From Azospirillum brasilense (GTDB taxonomy: Bacteria > Pseudomonadota > Alphaproteobacteria > Azospirillales > Azospirillaceae), in NCBI RefSeq assembly GCF_022023855.1, contig NZ_CP059449.1, forward strand, positions 1,536,501-1,600,500: 64,000 bases of DNA, read 5' to 3'. The notes beneath the pieces were generated by a model. It saw only the letters and a program-made list of their open reading frames with translations. It searched no databases and was not told the DNA's origin. Below, one piece after another: positions 16,150 to 25,540 of this stretch. Made by a program: the position numbers and the translations under genes. Position 1 is the first letter of the stretch. The number at the start of each line of letters is the position of its first letter.

Positions 16150-16713
16150 CTACATCGGATCGAGTTCGGTGTCCCAATAAAGAAAATCCCGCCAACTTTC
16201 GTGAAGGAAGTTTGGCGGGAATGCACGTCCGTTCTCTTGAAGCTGGTAGGCACTCGGCTGGAACGGGGGACTGAGGGGGATCATGCCGCAACTGTGCGGC
16301 AGCCTGTTTCCCTTCGCCAGATTGCAGGCCGAGCAGGAGGTGACGACGTTGTCCCAGGTGGTGCGCCCGCCGCGCGACCGTGGAATGACGTGGTCGAAGG
16401 TCAGTTCCTGGGTGGGGAAGTGGTGACCACAATACTGGCAGGCGAAGCGATCGCGCAGGAAAACGTTGAATCGGGTGAAGGCCGGCCGCCGCGTCGCCGG
16501 GATGAACTCCTTCAACGAAATGACGCTCGGCAGCTTGACCTCGAAGGTGGGGGAGCGGACGACGCGGTCATACTCGGAGATGATGTTCACCCGGTCCAGA
16601 AAGACGGCCTTAACCGCCTCCTGCCAGGACCAGAGCGACAGAGGGAAGTAGCTGAGCGGCCGGAAGTCGGCGTTCAGCACCAGGGCCGGACAGTGATCGG
16701 GTGGTGGAGCCAA
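16150..16713 (-). CDS. HNH endonuclease
   Basis: About 187 residues if translation starts at TTG 16713, which has a good AAGGGAG six bases upstream; the frame is open back to an ATG at 16851, but that stretch contains a large inverted repeat. The core matches a proteobacterial HNH family: PALVLNADFRPLSYFPLSLWSWQEAVKAVFLDRV near the N terminus and a zinc/HNH region CQYCGHHF ... LTFDHVIPRSRGG ... WDNVVTSCSACNLAKGN. It is close to the restriction-like 5-methylcytosine nucleases in fold, but genuine members are housekeeping-like single genes of unknown target. Confidence 0.82.
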   Translation of the reverse strand: MAPPPDHCPALVLNADFRPLSYFPLSLWSWQEAVKAVFLDRVNIISEYDRVVRSPTFEVKLPSVISLKEFIPATRRPAFTRFNVFLRDRFACQYCGHHFPTQELTFDHVIPRSRGGRTTWDNVVTSCSACNLAKGNRLPHSCGMIPLSPPFQPSAYQLQENGRAFPPNFLHESWRDFLYWDTELDPM

Positions 16714-16749
16714 TGGCCACTCCCTTATCTGAGACGTGTCTGGAACCTT

Positions 16750-16807
16750 TCTGGTGTTCCGCTCCCCCTTGCGGGATGACACGCCGCCGGGTGACCGGAA
16801 CACCAGA
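16750..16807 (-). promoter_or_regulatory. Inverted repeat in leader of HNH gene
   Basis: TCTGGTGTTCCG (16750-16761) and CGGAACACCAGA (16796-16807) form a perfect 12-bp inverted repeat enclosing 34 bases that themselves contain CCCGCAAGGGGG-type pairing. It lies directly before the probable TTG start of the HNH gene. It could be an operator or a structured RNA leader. Confidence 0.6.
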
Positions 16808-17045
16808 TACATAGTTGATTTGTGCTTCGAACTCAATATGTCGCGCCGCACTGCGTCATTTCTTCACGATCCTGTAACCCTTTCGATGGACTGGGTTCCG
16901 GCGTTTCCGGCAGGCCGACCGGAAACCTGTGACATTTGGTTGTGGTGCCTTGAACATGCATTTTCCGACATCGTGGTTACTGAGCGTTAACCATGCTCTG
17001 AGATGGTGGCGGCGCCCGAGGGGGACGCTTTCAAAGGGAACATCC

Positions 17046-17213
17046 ATGAGCGCCACGATCATCGACCTTGCCGAGAAACGCGCCGAGCGCGAGGAGCGCG
17101 ACCGCCAGCGCCGCATCGACGCCTTCGACCGCGAACTGCGCCGCCGCCTCGCCATGTATCTGGAGGGCGAGGACATCCCGGTCGAACCGATCAAGGACAA
17201 TCCCTACATCTGA
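17046..17213 (+). CDS. Small conserved-looking charged protein
   Basis: A 55-residue protein, with AAAGGGAA a few bases before ATG 17046. It is mostly one highly charged helix (AEKRAEREERDRQRRIDAFDRELRRRLAMYLEG) ending in DNPYI. No domain was recognised. It lies 107 bases before gluQ on the same strand, and the stop codon lies in a three-copy 16-bp repeat. Confidence 0.6.
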   Translation: MSATIIDLAEKRAEREERDRQRRIDAFDRELRRRLAMYLEGEDIPVEPIKDNPYI

Positions 17214-17253
17214 CCGCCCCCACATCTGACCGCCCCCACATCTGACCGCCCGT
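17206..17253. repeat. 16-bp tandem repeat, three copies
   Basis: ACATCTGACCGCCCCC is repeated at 17206, 17222 and 17238 (the last with two changes at its end). The first copy includes the TGA stop of the small protein gene. Confidence 0.9.
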
Positions 17254-17320
17254 TGCACTCCCACCCGCTGCGCCCGCGGTCCCGCATGCGGGCCGGGCGC
17301 GGTTGGGGTATAAGGCGGAA

Positions 17321-18172
17321 ATGACCGACGTCGTCACCCGCTTCGCGCCGAGCCCGACCGGCCACCTCCATCTCGGGCACGCCCATTCCGCCCTGTTCGG
17401 CTGGATCACCGCCCGCAAGGCCGGGGGGCGTTTCCTGCTGCGCATCGAGGACATCGATCCGCAGCGCTGCCGTCCCGAGTTCGACCGCGACCTGCGCGAG
17501 GATCTGGCCTGGCTGGGCCTGACCTGGGAGGAGCCGGTGCGCCGCCAGTCGGAGCATCTGGACGATTACCGCGCCGCGCTGGCGCGGCTCGCCGATCTGG
17601 GCGCCGTCTATCCCTGCTTCTGCACCCGCAAGGACATCGCCGCGGAGATCGCCCGCGCCGGCCACGCGCCGCACGGTCCGGACGGTCCGCTCTATCCGGG
17701 CACCTGCCGCGGTCTGTCGGAGCCGGAGCGGCAGGACCGCATCGCCGCAGGGGCGGCCTATGCCGTGCGACTGGATGTGGGAAAGGCCATGGCGATGACC
17801 GGGCCGCTGCGCTGGCACGACCGGCGGCGCGGCTGGCAGGACGCCATGCCGAGCCTCCTCGGCGACATCGTCCTGGCCCGCAAGGACGTCCCGACAAGCT
17901 ATCATCTGGCGGTCACCCTGGACGATCACCTCCAGGGCGTGACGCTGGTTACGCGTGGAAGTGATCTCTTTTTCGCGACACACGCGCATCGACTTCTTCA
18001 GGAACTTCTTCGAGTCGTCCCTCCTGATTACGATCATCACTCTCTGCTGGTGAATGAGCGGGGCGAGCGTCTTGCCAAGCGGGACAACGCCAAGACCTTG
18101 CGATCCCTTCGGGAATCAGGGCTGACGGCGGCGGCGGTGCGCGTCCAGGCCGGCTTTCCAGAAGAATTATGA
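17321..18172 (+). CDS. gluQ: Glutamyl-Q tRNA(Asp) synthetase
   Basis: A 283-residue truncated glutamyl-tRNA synthetase paralogue. ATG 17321 has AAGGCGG just upstream. The HIGH-like motif is HLGHAHS (with RFAPSPTGHLHLGHA), the zinc-site region has CFC ... YPGTC, and the KMSKS-like motif is RLAKRD. There is no anticodon-binding C-terminal domain, as expected for GluQ, which attaches glutamate to queuosine in tRNA-Asp. The gene looks complete and ordinary. Confidence 0.93.
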   Translation: MTDVVTRFAPSPTGHLHLGHAHSALFGWITARKAGGRFLLRIEDIDPQRCRPEFDRDLREDLAWLGLTWEEPVRRQSEHLDDYRAALARLADLGAVYPCFCTRKDIAAEIARAGHAPHGPDGPLYPGTCRGLSEPERQDRIAAGAAYAVRLDVGKAMAMTGPLRWHDRRRGWQDAMPSLLGDIVLARKDVPTSYHLAVTLDDHLQGVTLVTRGSDLFFATHAHRLLQELLRVVPPDYDHHSLLVNERGERLAKRDNAKTLRSLRESGLTAAAVRVQAGFPEEL

Positions 18173-18340
18173 TCTACCACCAAGTGTGTATTACAACGAT
18201 GATCAAACTATCCGTTTGAGGCGGGTTGTCTGGAATCTTCTTCCTCTTGCACGTATCTTTTGAATCGCGACCGATTGTTTGCACCGCCCAATGGTTGGCG
18301 CCAAACGGTCGGTCGGCTTGCAATCCGAAGGAGGCAAGCA

Positions 18341-19900
18341 ATGCGAGAGGAGGAGGCGCAGGACAACCCTTGTCCCGCCGACCCCGCCGGGCTGCGGCGG
18401 GTTTTTGACACGATCGGCGTGGCGATCGCCCTGCTCGATCGACAGGGGCGCATTGCCGATCTCAACGCGGCGATGCTGCGCGCCATCGGATGCCCGCAAG
18501 CTCTGCTGATCGGGCAACCCATGGTTGGCGCGTTCGTCTGGGGCGGCCGGGAGGACGCGGCGGAGCGCTTCACCCAGGCGATGGCCGCCGCGGGCCGGGG
18601 ACTGGTCCAGGAACTGACCCTGACGGGTGACGGAAACTGGTTCGACATCGCGCTGACGCCGCTGACGGCGGAGCCCGGTGGCGAGCCCACGGGCATCGTC
18701 ATGACCGCGGCGGACGCCAGTCACCGCATGGGCGTGGAGGCGCGGCTGCGTGGGCAGGAGGATTCCCTGCGCGCCGCGCGGGATGAGGTGGTGCGCGCCG
18801 GCCAGGCCAAAGTGCGGTTCCTGGCCGCCGCCAGCCACGACCTGCGCCAGCCCGCCCAGTCGCTGACCCTGTTCGGTGCGGTCCTGGCGGAGCGGCTGTC
18901 CGGCCATCCGCAGTTGCCCTTGGTCCAGACGATGAACCGGGCGGTCGAGGCGATGCGCGGCCTGCTCGACGCGCTGCTGGACGTGGCCCGGCTCGACTCC
19001 GGGATCGTGTCGCCCGACATGGCGCCCTTCGCGGTGGCCGAGATGATGGAGCGGCTGGAGGCCGACTATGGTCCGCGCGCGACCGCCAAGGGACTGAAGC
19101 TGCGGGTGCGCCCGCTCAAGGCGCAAGTCCGCAGCGACGCCACTCTGCTGGAACGGCTGCTGCGCCACCTGCTCGACAACGCGGTGCGCTACACGGCGTC
19201 GGGCGGTGTGCTTCTGGGCTGCCGGCGGCGCGGCATGATGCTGTGCATCGAGGTGGCGGACACGGGCGTCGGTATTCCCACCGACAAGCTCGATGAGATT
19301 TTCGAGGAGTTCGTCCAACTCGGCAACGCCGAACGCGACCGCAGCCGCGGCCTCGGCCTCGGGCTGGCGGTGGTGAAGCGGCTGTCACGTCTGCTCGGCC
19401 TGCCGGTTCGCGTGCGGTCGCGTCCTGGGCGGGGCACATGCTTTACGGTGGAGGTTCCCTTGCACGCTTCCTGGAATCCCAACGGGACGGAACGCGCCAT
19501 GCCGTCCCTGGACCGTCCCGGCGCGCTGGCCTTGATCATCGACGACGAGGAACTGATCCTGCAAAGCCTGCGGCTGGTGTTGGAGCAGTGGGGATGGGAC
19601 GTGCTGGCCGCTGCATCGGGGGAGGAGGCGCTGCGCCAGCTCGACGGAGCGGAGCGGCTTCCCGACGTCATCATTGCCGACTACCGCCTGCGCTTTGGCC
19701 GGACGGGGGTGGACGCCATCCGCGACATCCACGCCTTCGCCGGCGACCTCATCCCGGCGATCCTGCTGACCGGCGACACCAGCCCCGACCGCATCCGCGA
19801 GGCCCGGCGCAGCGGCTTCACCGTCCTGCACAAGCCGGTCACCCTGTCCGAGCTGTCGTCCCACCTGGAGGAGGCGCGGGCGCGGGCCGCGGCGGAGTGA
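18341..19900 (+). CDS. PAS hybrid histidine kinase with C-terminal receiver
   Basis: A 519-residue cytoplasmic sensor. ATG 18341 has a strong AAGGAGG seven bases upstream. A PAS domain (about 18-130) is followed by HisKA with His166 in AASHDLRQP, a HATPase_c domain (about 265-375; N-box HLLDNAVRY, G1 VADTGVGI, G2 RGLGLGLAVV), and a receiver domain (about 393-515) with Asp447 in IADYRL and Lys in LHKPV. This ASHDLRQP kinase class lacks membrane segments and includes NahK-type kinases and ErcS'-like regulators. Partners cannot be read from the neighbourhood. Two more kinases of this class are at 55813 and 57524. Confidence 0.9.
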   Translation: MREEEAQDNPCPADPAGLRRVFDTIGVAIALLDRQGRIADLNAAMLRAIGCPQALLIGQPMVGAFVWGGREDAAERFTQAMAAAGRGLVQELTLTGDGNWFDIALTPLTAEPGGEPTGIVMTAADASHRMGVEARLRGQEDSLRAARDEVVRAGQAKVRFLAAASHDLRQPAQSLTLFGAVLAERLSGHPQLPLVQTMNRAVEAMRGLLDALLDVARLDSGIVSPDMAPFAVAEMMERLEADYGPRATAKGLKLRVRPLKAQVRSDATLLERLLRHLLDNAVRYTASGGVLLGCRRRGMMLCIEVADTGVGIPTDKLDEIFEEFVQLGNAERDRSRGLGLGLAVVKRLSRLLGLPVRVRSRPGRGTCFTVEVPLHASWNPNGTERAMPSLDRPGALALIIDDEELILQSLRLVLEQWGWDVLAAASGEEALRQLDGAERLPDVIIADYRLRFGRTGVDAIRDIHAFAGDLIPAILLTGDTSPDRIREARRSGFTVLHKPVTLSELSSHLEEARARAAAE

Positions 19901-19927
19901 CCGTGGCGATGGCTGCCGAGGCGGCGT

Positions 19928-20776
19928 CTACCGCCGAAGGCCGGTCACGATCTCCAGATAGTCCGGCTCATCCGGCGTCAGCCAGCCGTGACGGACCATG
20001 AAGTCGATGACGACGAGATTCACGTTGAATTTCCAGTCCTTCGTCGCACGCACCGACTCCGCGACGCGGTCCAGCGGCCACAGCTCGAACCGCTCGACCT
20101 CGCCGTCGGTGTTTTGCGGGACGAAATCCGCGTCGAGTTCCAGGTCGTAGAGAAACAGCGTGTCCTGCTTCAGCCCGGCCTCCGTCTCCATGCGATAGGT
20201 GACGGCCCCGACGGGGACGGCGCGGGACGCCAGGGCGGCGTCGATCCCGGCCTCCTCCTGCGCTTCCTTGACGAGGTTCTCCGCCAGCGTCAGGCCGATC
20301 GGCTGGCCGCCGGCGATCATGTTGTCGAGCTTGCCCGGCGCCACCTCGCGGTCGCGGGCGCGGCGCCCGATCCACAGCGACAGGCCGCCGTCCGGCTGGC
20401 GGACGAAACCGTTGACGTGCAGCCCGTAGGCGGGGGTGCCGAACTGCGCCACCACCGCGCGGTCGATGCGCATCAGCGGCTCCGCTCCCCAGGCCGGCGT
20501 GACAGGGTAGAACTCGCCGCGCAGGGCGGAGACCGCCCCCGTCTCGACGAGGAACTGGGCGGCGTGCGCCAGCACCGAGGATCGCGCCTCGAAATCGCGG
20601 ACCTCCGGGGCCAGCGTCACCCGGTCGGCGGTGACGACGAAGCCGGGATCGACGCCGGGAAGCTGCTCGGCCAGCGCGTGGCGGATCCAGCCGAGGCGAT
20701 GGCCTTCCAGCTCGAACGGACGGAAGCCGGAGAGGTCGTGCGCGTTGCACGCGCGGATGTGGTCGAGATAGCTCAT
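19928..20776 (-). CDS. DUF4743/NUDIX family hydrolase
   Basis: A 282-residue protein from ATG 20776. The N-terminal half (FRPFELEGHRLGWIRHALAEQLPG) is DUF4743 and the C-terminal half a NUDIX domain whose box is relaxed: AGGQPIGLTLAENLVKEAQEEAGID, with Lys for the usual Arg and no Glu at the first position. This is the usual form in the family related to plant and yeast Nudix proteins next to thiamine pyrophosphokinase, reported to act on damaged thiamine diphosphate. Substrate here is inferred from the family. Confidence 0.85.
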   Translation of the reverse strand: MSYLDHIRACNAHDLSGFRPFELEGHRLGWIRHALAEQLPGVDPGFVVTADRVTLAPEVRDFEARSSVLAHAAQFLVETGAVSALRGEFYPVTPAWGAEPLMRIDRAVVAQFGTPAYGLHVNGFVRQPDGGLSLWIGRRARDREVAPGKLDNMIAGGQPIGLTLAENLVKEAQEEAGIDAALASRAVPVGAVTYRMETEAGLKQDTLFLYDLELDADFVPQNTDGEVERFELWPLDRVAESVRATKDWKFNVNLVVIDFMVRHGWLTPDEPDYLEIVTGLRR

Positions 20777-20923
20777 GCGACTCCGTGTAGCCCCAGCGCC
20801 CCCCGCCGTGCAACCGTTCTTCCGCGAGACGATTCCCAGCCGGCCGGAGGCGTTGCGAGCCGGTTGCAAAGGACGTGCTTGCGGCGTACACACACGACCT
20901 ATCGGACTCGGGGGAACAAGGCG

Positions 20924-21313
20924 ATGCCGGCGGCGTTCGGGGATTTTTCGGTTCTTGTGATCGAGGACGAGAGCTTCACCCGCATGGTGCTGGCGAAGAT
21001 GCTGGCCACGCTGGGTTTCCGCTCCGTCCATCAGGCCGCCGACGGCGAGGCCGGGCTGGCCGCGGTGCAGGCGCACGAACCCGATCTGGTCGTCTGCGAC
21101 GTGGAAATGCAGCCGATGGACGGGCTGGGGTTCCTGAAGGCCTTGCGGGCCAGCACGGACGCCCGCCACCGCGCGCTGCCGGTGGTCTTCATGACCAACC
21201 GCGCCGACCAGAGCCGCATGGACGAGGCCGCAGCCTTCGGCGCCGACACCTTCATTGTCAAGCCGGCCACGCCGGAGTCGTTGAAGGGGACGCTGGGCGC
21301 TAAGCTCGGCTGA
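20924..21313 (+). CDS. Single-domain CheY-like response regulator
   Basis: A 129-residue receiver-only protein. The acidic pocket is IEDES, the phospho-acceptor Asp is in VVCDVEMQPMDG (about residue 59), Thr is in FMTNR and Lys in IVKPAT. No output domain is present. It is divergent from the NUDIX gene. It may act in a phosphorelay with any of the several kinases; no partner is adjacent. Confidence 0.88.
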   Translation: MPAAFGDFSVLVIEDESFTRMVLAKMLATLGFRSVHQAADGEAGLAAVQAHEPDLVVCDVEMQPMDGLGFLKALRASTDARHRALPVVFMTNRADQSRMDEAAAFGADTFIVKPATPESLKGTLGAKLG

Positions 21314-22129
21314 GGACGCGGGACGACCTGGGGCGGCCCCGTCGGTCACACTTTTTCCCCGACCTGTGGCAGGACTGCAAAAACGCGGCCAAGTGCTTGA
21401 TTCCAGCCGCCTTCCGGATTCCCTACGGATTGTGCGCCGCAATGGCAAAGGCGGCTCACCCAAATTCTGCCTTGTTGATCTGCTGTGATGAGGCTCACCA
21501 TCCTTCTTTGGAAGGTGTGGACCATGCCCGTCGCCCATGCGTTAATATCCTGAGGCAAGGCGGCGGCGATGGGCGTGGAAGCGGGTTGTTAAGGAATATC
21601 CGTCACGCTTGCTGTTAACCGTAGCGCCTTAGTTGGTTAAGGCGCGAGGATGCACTGGAGGTCGATGGGTGATCGGCAAGGTCCAGCGAGTCCCCGACAA
21701 ACGGCATCCGGGCTGTGCTCCGGAAGCCGGTTGCAAGTCTCAGCCCGGCCGACCTTCGTTTTTCTTGCTGCCCGCTCCGCCGGTGCTTGCACCCCGGCCA
21801 TTCCGGACAACCCGGCCGCGTGGTCTATTACAAATGACCGGTGTCTCCGGCCGCCTCTCTTTTCAGACTATCAAGGCTTTCCTCCTGGAAAGCTCTAGGT
21901 CGAGCATTACATTCAGTTTTGAAGCATTCGAGTTTAGCACTCCGAAGGGGGCGCTTCATTTGAAGGGCAACTGGATAAAAGGTCTGGCTTTCGACGGTGA
22001 GCGGGGGTGCCGCGGGACCGTTGTGTCCGTGACACCCCAGAGTTCGCACCTGCGGCAGGTGCCGCCCCCGCCGCCCGGGTCTCCCGGCGGCAGCCCCGAC
22101 GCATCGGACTAAGAGACACGGAGAGCGGA
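21314..22129. other. Long intergenic/leader region before prkA
   Basis: About 816 bases, clearly less G/C-rich than its surroundings, without a convincing gene; open frames here are short and lack ribosome sites. It holds a hairpin at 21624-21645 (GCGCCTTA / TAAGGCGC) and several TTAA-rich stretches. It probably contains the promoter and a long leader of prkA. Confidence 0.6.
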
Positions 22130-24076
22130 ATGTTCCCGGCCGACGAACTGTTCACGCGCTACACACAGTCCTATGAGGGGCGCCGTGAGGTTGAGATGAG
22201 CCTCACGGAATACCTCCAGGAATGCCGCGACGACCCGATGATGTTTGCCTCCGCACCGGAGCGCATCCTCGCCGCCATCGGCGAACCGGAAATCGTCGAT
22301 ACCGCCAAGGACCCGCGCCTTGGCCGAATCTTCATGAACCGGACGATCAAGATCTATCCGGCCTTCGCCGACTTCTACGGCATGGAGGAGACGATCGAGC
22401 GGATCGTCGGCTTCTTCCGCCACGCCGCGCAGGGTCTGGAGGAGCGCAAGCAGATCCTCTACCTGCTGGGTCCGGTGGGCGGCGGCAAGTCGTCGCTGGC
22501 GGAGCGGCTGAAGTCGCTGATGGAGAAGTGCCCGGTCTATGTGCTGAAGGCCGGCAAGGAGATCAGCCCGGTCTTCGAAAGCCCGCTCGGCCTGTTCAAC
22601 CCGGACGAGATGGGCGACCTGCTGGAGGATCGCTACGGCATCCCGCGCCGCCGCCTGACCGGCCTGATGAGCCCGTGGGCGGTGAAGCGGCTGGACGAGT
22701 TCGGCGGCGACATCTCCCGCTTCCGCGTCGTCAAGCTGCACCCCAGCAAGCTGCGCCAGATCTGCGTCACCAAGACGGAGCCGGGCGACGAGAACAACCA
22801 GGACATCTCCTCGCTGGTCGGCAAGGTCGACATCCGCAAGCTGGAGGTCTACAGCCAGAACGATCCCGATGCCTACAGCTTCTCCGGCGGCCTGAACCGG
22901 GCCAGCCAGGGCCTGCTGGAATTCGTCGAGATGTTCAAGGCCCCGATCAAGATGCTCCACCCGCTGCTGACGGCGACCCAGGAGGGCAATTACGTCGGCT
23001 CGGAGAACATCGGCGCCATCCCGTTCCAGGGCATCATCCTCGCCCACTCGAACGAGGCGGAGTGGCAGTCCTTCAAGAACAACAAGAACAACGAAGCCTT
23101 CATCGACCGCATCTGCGTCATCAAGGTCCCCTACTGCCTGCGCGTGCAGGAGGAGCAGCGGATCTACGACAAGCTGGTCAAGGGCTCCGACCTCGCGACC
23201 GCGCCCTGCGCGCCGTCGACCCTGGAGATGCTGGCGAAGTTCTCGGTGCTGTCGCGCATGCGCGACCATCCGAACTCCAGCCTCTACTCCAAGATGCGCG
23301 TCTATGACGGCGAGAGCATGAAGGAGACCGACCCCAAGGCCAAGTCCATGCAGGAATACCGCGACCAGGCGGGCGTGGACGAGGGCATGGACGGCATCTC
23401 CACCCGCTTCGCCTTCAAGGTCCTGGCCGCGACCTTCAACTACGACTCCAACGAGATCTCGGCCGATCCCGTCCACCTGATGTACATCCTGGAGCAGTCG
23501 ATCAAGCGGGAGCAGTTCCCCGACGACACCGAGAAGAAATACATCGAGTTCATCAAGGCCGAGATGGCGCCGCGCTACGCGGAGTTCATCGGCAACGAGA
23601 TCCAGAAGGCGTATCTGGAATCCTACAGCGACTATGGGCAGAACCTGTTCGACCGCTATGTGGATTACGCCGACGCGTGGATCGAGGACCAGGACTTCAA
23701 GGACCCGGACACCGGCCAGCTGATGAACCGCGAGCTTCTGAACCAGGAGCTGACCAAGATCGAGAAGCCCGCCGGGATCGCCAACCCGAAGGACTTCCGA
23801 AACGAGGTCGTCAAGTTCGCGCTGCGTGCGCGGGCGGCGAATGCCGGGCGCAATCCCTCCTGGACGTCCTACGAGAAAATCCGTGAGGTGATTGAGAAAC
23901 GCATGTTCTCCCAGGTGGAGGATCTGCTTCCGGTCATCAGCTTCGGGTCCAAGAAGGACGGCGAGACCGAGAAGAAGCACAACGAGTTCGTGTCGCGCAT
24001 GATGTCGCGCGGCTACACCGAGCGGCAGGTCCGCCGGTTGGTCGAGTGGTACATGCGCGTGAAGCAGGCCGGTTGA
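22130..24076 (+). CDS. prkA: PrkA family serine protein kinase
   Basis: A 648-residue AAA+-type protein kinase. ATG 22130 has GGAGAG upstream. Walker A is GPVGGGKSS at about 114-122 and the N-terminal domain starts LFTRYTQSYEGRREVEMSLTEYL, as in E. coli YeaG. The C-terminal PrkA domain runs from about 400 to the end. PrkA/YeaG acts in stress and nitrogen-starvation adaptation; its direct substrates are few. It heads the conserved trio prkA - yeaH - spoVR on one strand. Confidence 0.93.
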   Translation: MFPADELFTRYTQSYEGRREVEMSLTEYLQECRDDPMMFASAPERILAAIGEPEIVDTAKDPRLGRIFMNRTIKIYPAFADFYGMEETIERIVGFFRHAAQGLEERKQILYLLGPVGGGKSSLAERLKSLMEKCPVYVLKAGKEISPVFESPLGLFNPDEMGDLLEDRYGIPRRRLTGLMSPWAVKRLDEFGGDISRFRVVKLHPSKLRQICVTKTEPGDENNQDISSLVGKVDIRKLEVYSQNDPDAYSFSGGLNRASQGLLEFVEMFKAPIKMLHPLLTATQEGNYVGSENIGAIPFQGIILAHSNEAEWQSFKNNKNNEAFIDRICVIKVPYCLRVQEEQRIYDKLVKGSDLATAPCAPSTLEMLAKFSVLSRMRDHPNSSLYSKMRVYDGESMKETDPKAKSMQEYRDQAGVDEGMDGISTRFAFKVLAATFNYDSNEISADPVHLMYILEQSIKREQFPDDTEKKYIEFIKAEMAPRYAEFIGNEIQKAYLESYSDYGQNLFDRYVDYADAWIEDQDFKDPDTGQLMNRELLNQELTKIEKPAGIANPKDFRNEVVKFALRARAANAGRNPSWTSYEKIREVIEKRMFSQVEDLLPVISFGSKKDGETEKKHNEFVSRMMSRGYTERQVRRLVEWYMRVKQAG

Positions 24077-24126
24077 CGGCCCGCTTCGCCACACGAGCGT
24101 GAACGGGTAGGAGGGGCTCCCCCTTG

Positions 24127-25419
24127 ATGAACATCATCGACCGTCGCCTGAATCCGCAAGGCAAGAGCCTGGCCAACCGCCAGCGTTTCCTGCGCCGTGC
24201 CAAGGAGCAGGTGGTGAAGGCGGTGCGGGATGCCTCCGGCAAACGCGGCATCCAGGACATCGAAAACGGCGAGAAGGTGACCATCTCGACCGGCGGCGTG
24301 CGGGAGCCCTCCTTCCACCGCTCCGGGGCCGGCGGCGTGCGCGACTACGTCGTGCCGGGCAACAAGGAGTATGTGGAAGGAGACACCATCGCGCGGCCGG
24401 AGAGCGGCGGCGGTCGCGGCGGCAACGAAGGCAGTCCGGACGGGGAGGGCGACGACGATTTCCGCTTCGTCCTGTCCCGCGAGGAGTTCCTGGACATCTT
24501 CCTGGAGGACCTGGAGCTTCCCGACCTCGTCAAGCAGAAGGTTAAGCAGACGGAGTCCCACTCGCTGACGCGGGCGGGCTATTCGGTGACCGGCTCGCCG
24601 GCCAACCTGAACCTCGTCCGCACCATGCGGAACAGTCTCAGCCGGCGCATCGCGCTGAAGCGGCCCAAGCCGGCGGACATGCTGGAGTTGGAGGCCCTTC
24701 TGCGCGAGGCGGAGGACCGCGGCGAGGATCCCGAGAAGCTGCGGGAGATGCGCGACCAGTTGGAGCGGCACTATCTCCGCTCCAAGCGCATCCCCTTCAT
24801 CGACCCGATCGACGTCCGCTACAACCGGTTCGAGACGGTGCCGAAGCCCATCGCGCAGGCGGTCATGTTCTGCCTGATGGACGTTTCCGGCTCGATGACC
24901 GAGCACATGAAGGACCTCGCCAAGCGTTTCTTCATGCTGCTGTTCCTGTTCCTGAAGCGGCGCTACCGCTCGGTGGACATCGTCTTCATCCGCCACACCC
25001 ATGAGGCCAAGGAGGTGGACGAGGACACCTTCTTCTACTCCACCGAGACCGGCGGCACCGTGGTGTCCACGGCGCTGGAGGAGATGCAGCGCATCGTCAA
25101 GGAGCGCTATCCGGAGAACGAGTGGAACATATACGCCGCCCAGGCGTCGGACGGCGACAACATGTCGTCGGACAACGCGCGGTCGGCGGGTCTGCTGCGG
25201 GACGGCATCCTGCCGCTGTGCCAGTACTTCGCCTACATCGAGGTGGCGGCGGAGCACAACATGGGCCTGTCGGCGCTGGGCCGCGAGACGGAGCTGTGGC
25301 GGACCTATAAAACGGTCCAGGGGCCGGACCTGCCGATCGCCATGCGCCGCGTCCGCTCCCGCCGGGAGATCTTCCCGGTCTTCCGCGACCTGTTCGCCCG
25401 CGAGAAGGCGGGGGCTTAG
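24127..25419 (+). CDS. yeaH: YeaH/YhbH family protein (DUF444)
   Basis: A 430-residue protein from ATG 24127 (a TTG three bases earlier is also possible). The N terminus (IIDRRLNPQGKSLANRQRFLRRAKEQVVKAV) and the VWA-like segment LMDVSGSMTEHMKDLAKRFF are family hallmarks. A Gly-rich linker is near residue 95. Family members are encoded with PrkA and are thought to work with it; the MIDAS-like DVSGS motif suggests metal-dependent binding. It follows prkA by 50 bases. Confidence 0.92.
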   Translation: MNIIDRRLNPQGKSLANRQRFLRRAKEQVVKAVRDASGKRGIQDIENGEKVTISTGGVREPSFHRSGAGGVRDYVVPGNKEYVEGDTIARPESGGGRGGNEGSPDGEGDDDFRFVLSREEFLDIFLEDLELPDLVKQKVKQTESHSLTRAGYSVTGSPANLNLVRTMRNSLSRRIALKRPKPADMLELEALLREAEDRGEDPEKLREMRDQLERHYLRSKRIPFIDPIDVRYNRFETVPKPIAQAVMFCLMDVSGSMTEHMKDLAKRFFMLLFLFLKRRYRSVDIVFIRHTHEAKEVDEDTFFYSTETGGTVVSTALEEMQRIVKERYPENEWNIYAAQASDGDNMSSDNARSAGLLRDGILPLCQYFAYIEVAAEHNMGLSALGRETELWRTYKTVQGPDLPIAMRRVRSRREIFPVFRDLFAREKAGA

Positions 25420-25428
25420 GCACACTTT

Positions 25429-25468
25429 CCCCCTCCCCTGCGAAGCGGGGGAGGGTCGGGGAGGGGGC
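25429..25468. repeat. REP-like palindromic element
   Basis: CCCTCCCCTGCGAAGCGGGGGAGGG with flanking CCCC and GGGGAGGGGG lies between yeaH and spoVR. It matches half of the element at 4706-4792. It could stabilise or attenuate the operon mRNA. Confidence 0.8.
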
Positions 25469-25540
25469 GACAGCCGCCACCGCGAGGCTGCACCAAGAAT
25501 CGGGGCCAACGCCCCGCAGAGCATCGAGAGGATGTGAGGC

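Noticed and set aside
17206..17253. CRISPR-like repeat
   Set aside because: The three 16-bp copies are directly joined without spacers, so it is a simple tandem repeat.
22109..24094. Long minus-strand frame opposite prkA
   Set aside because: Antisense shadow of prkA; composition biased and without motifs.
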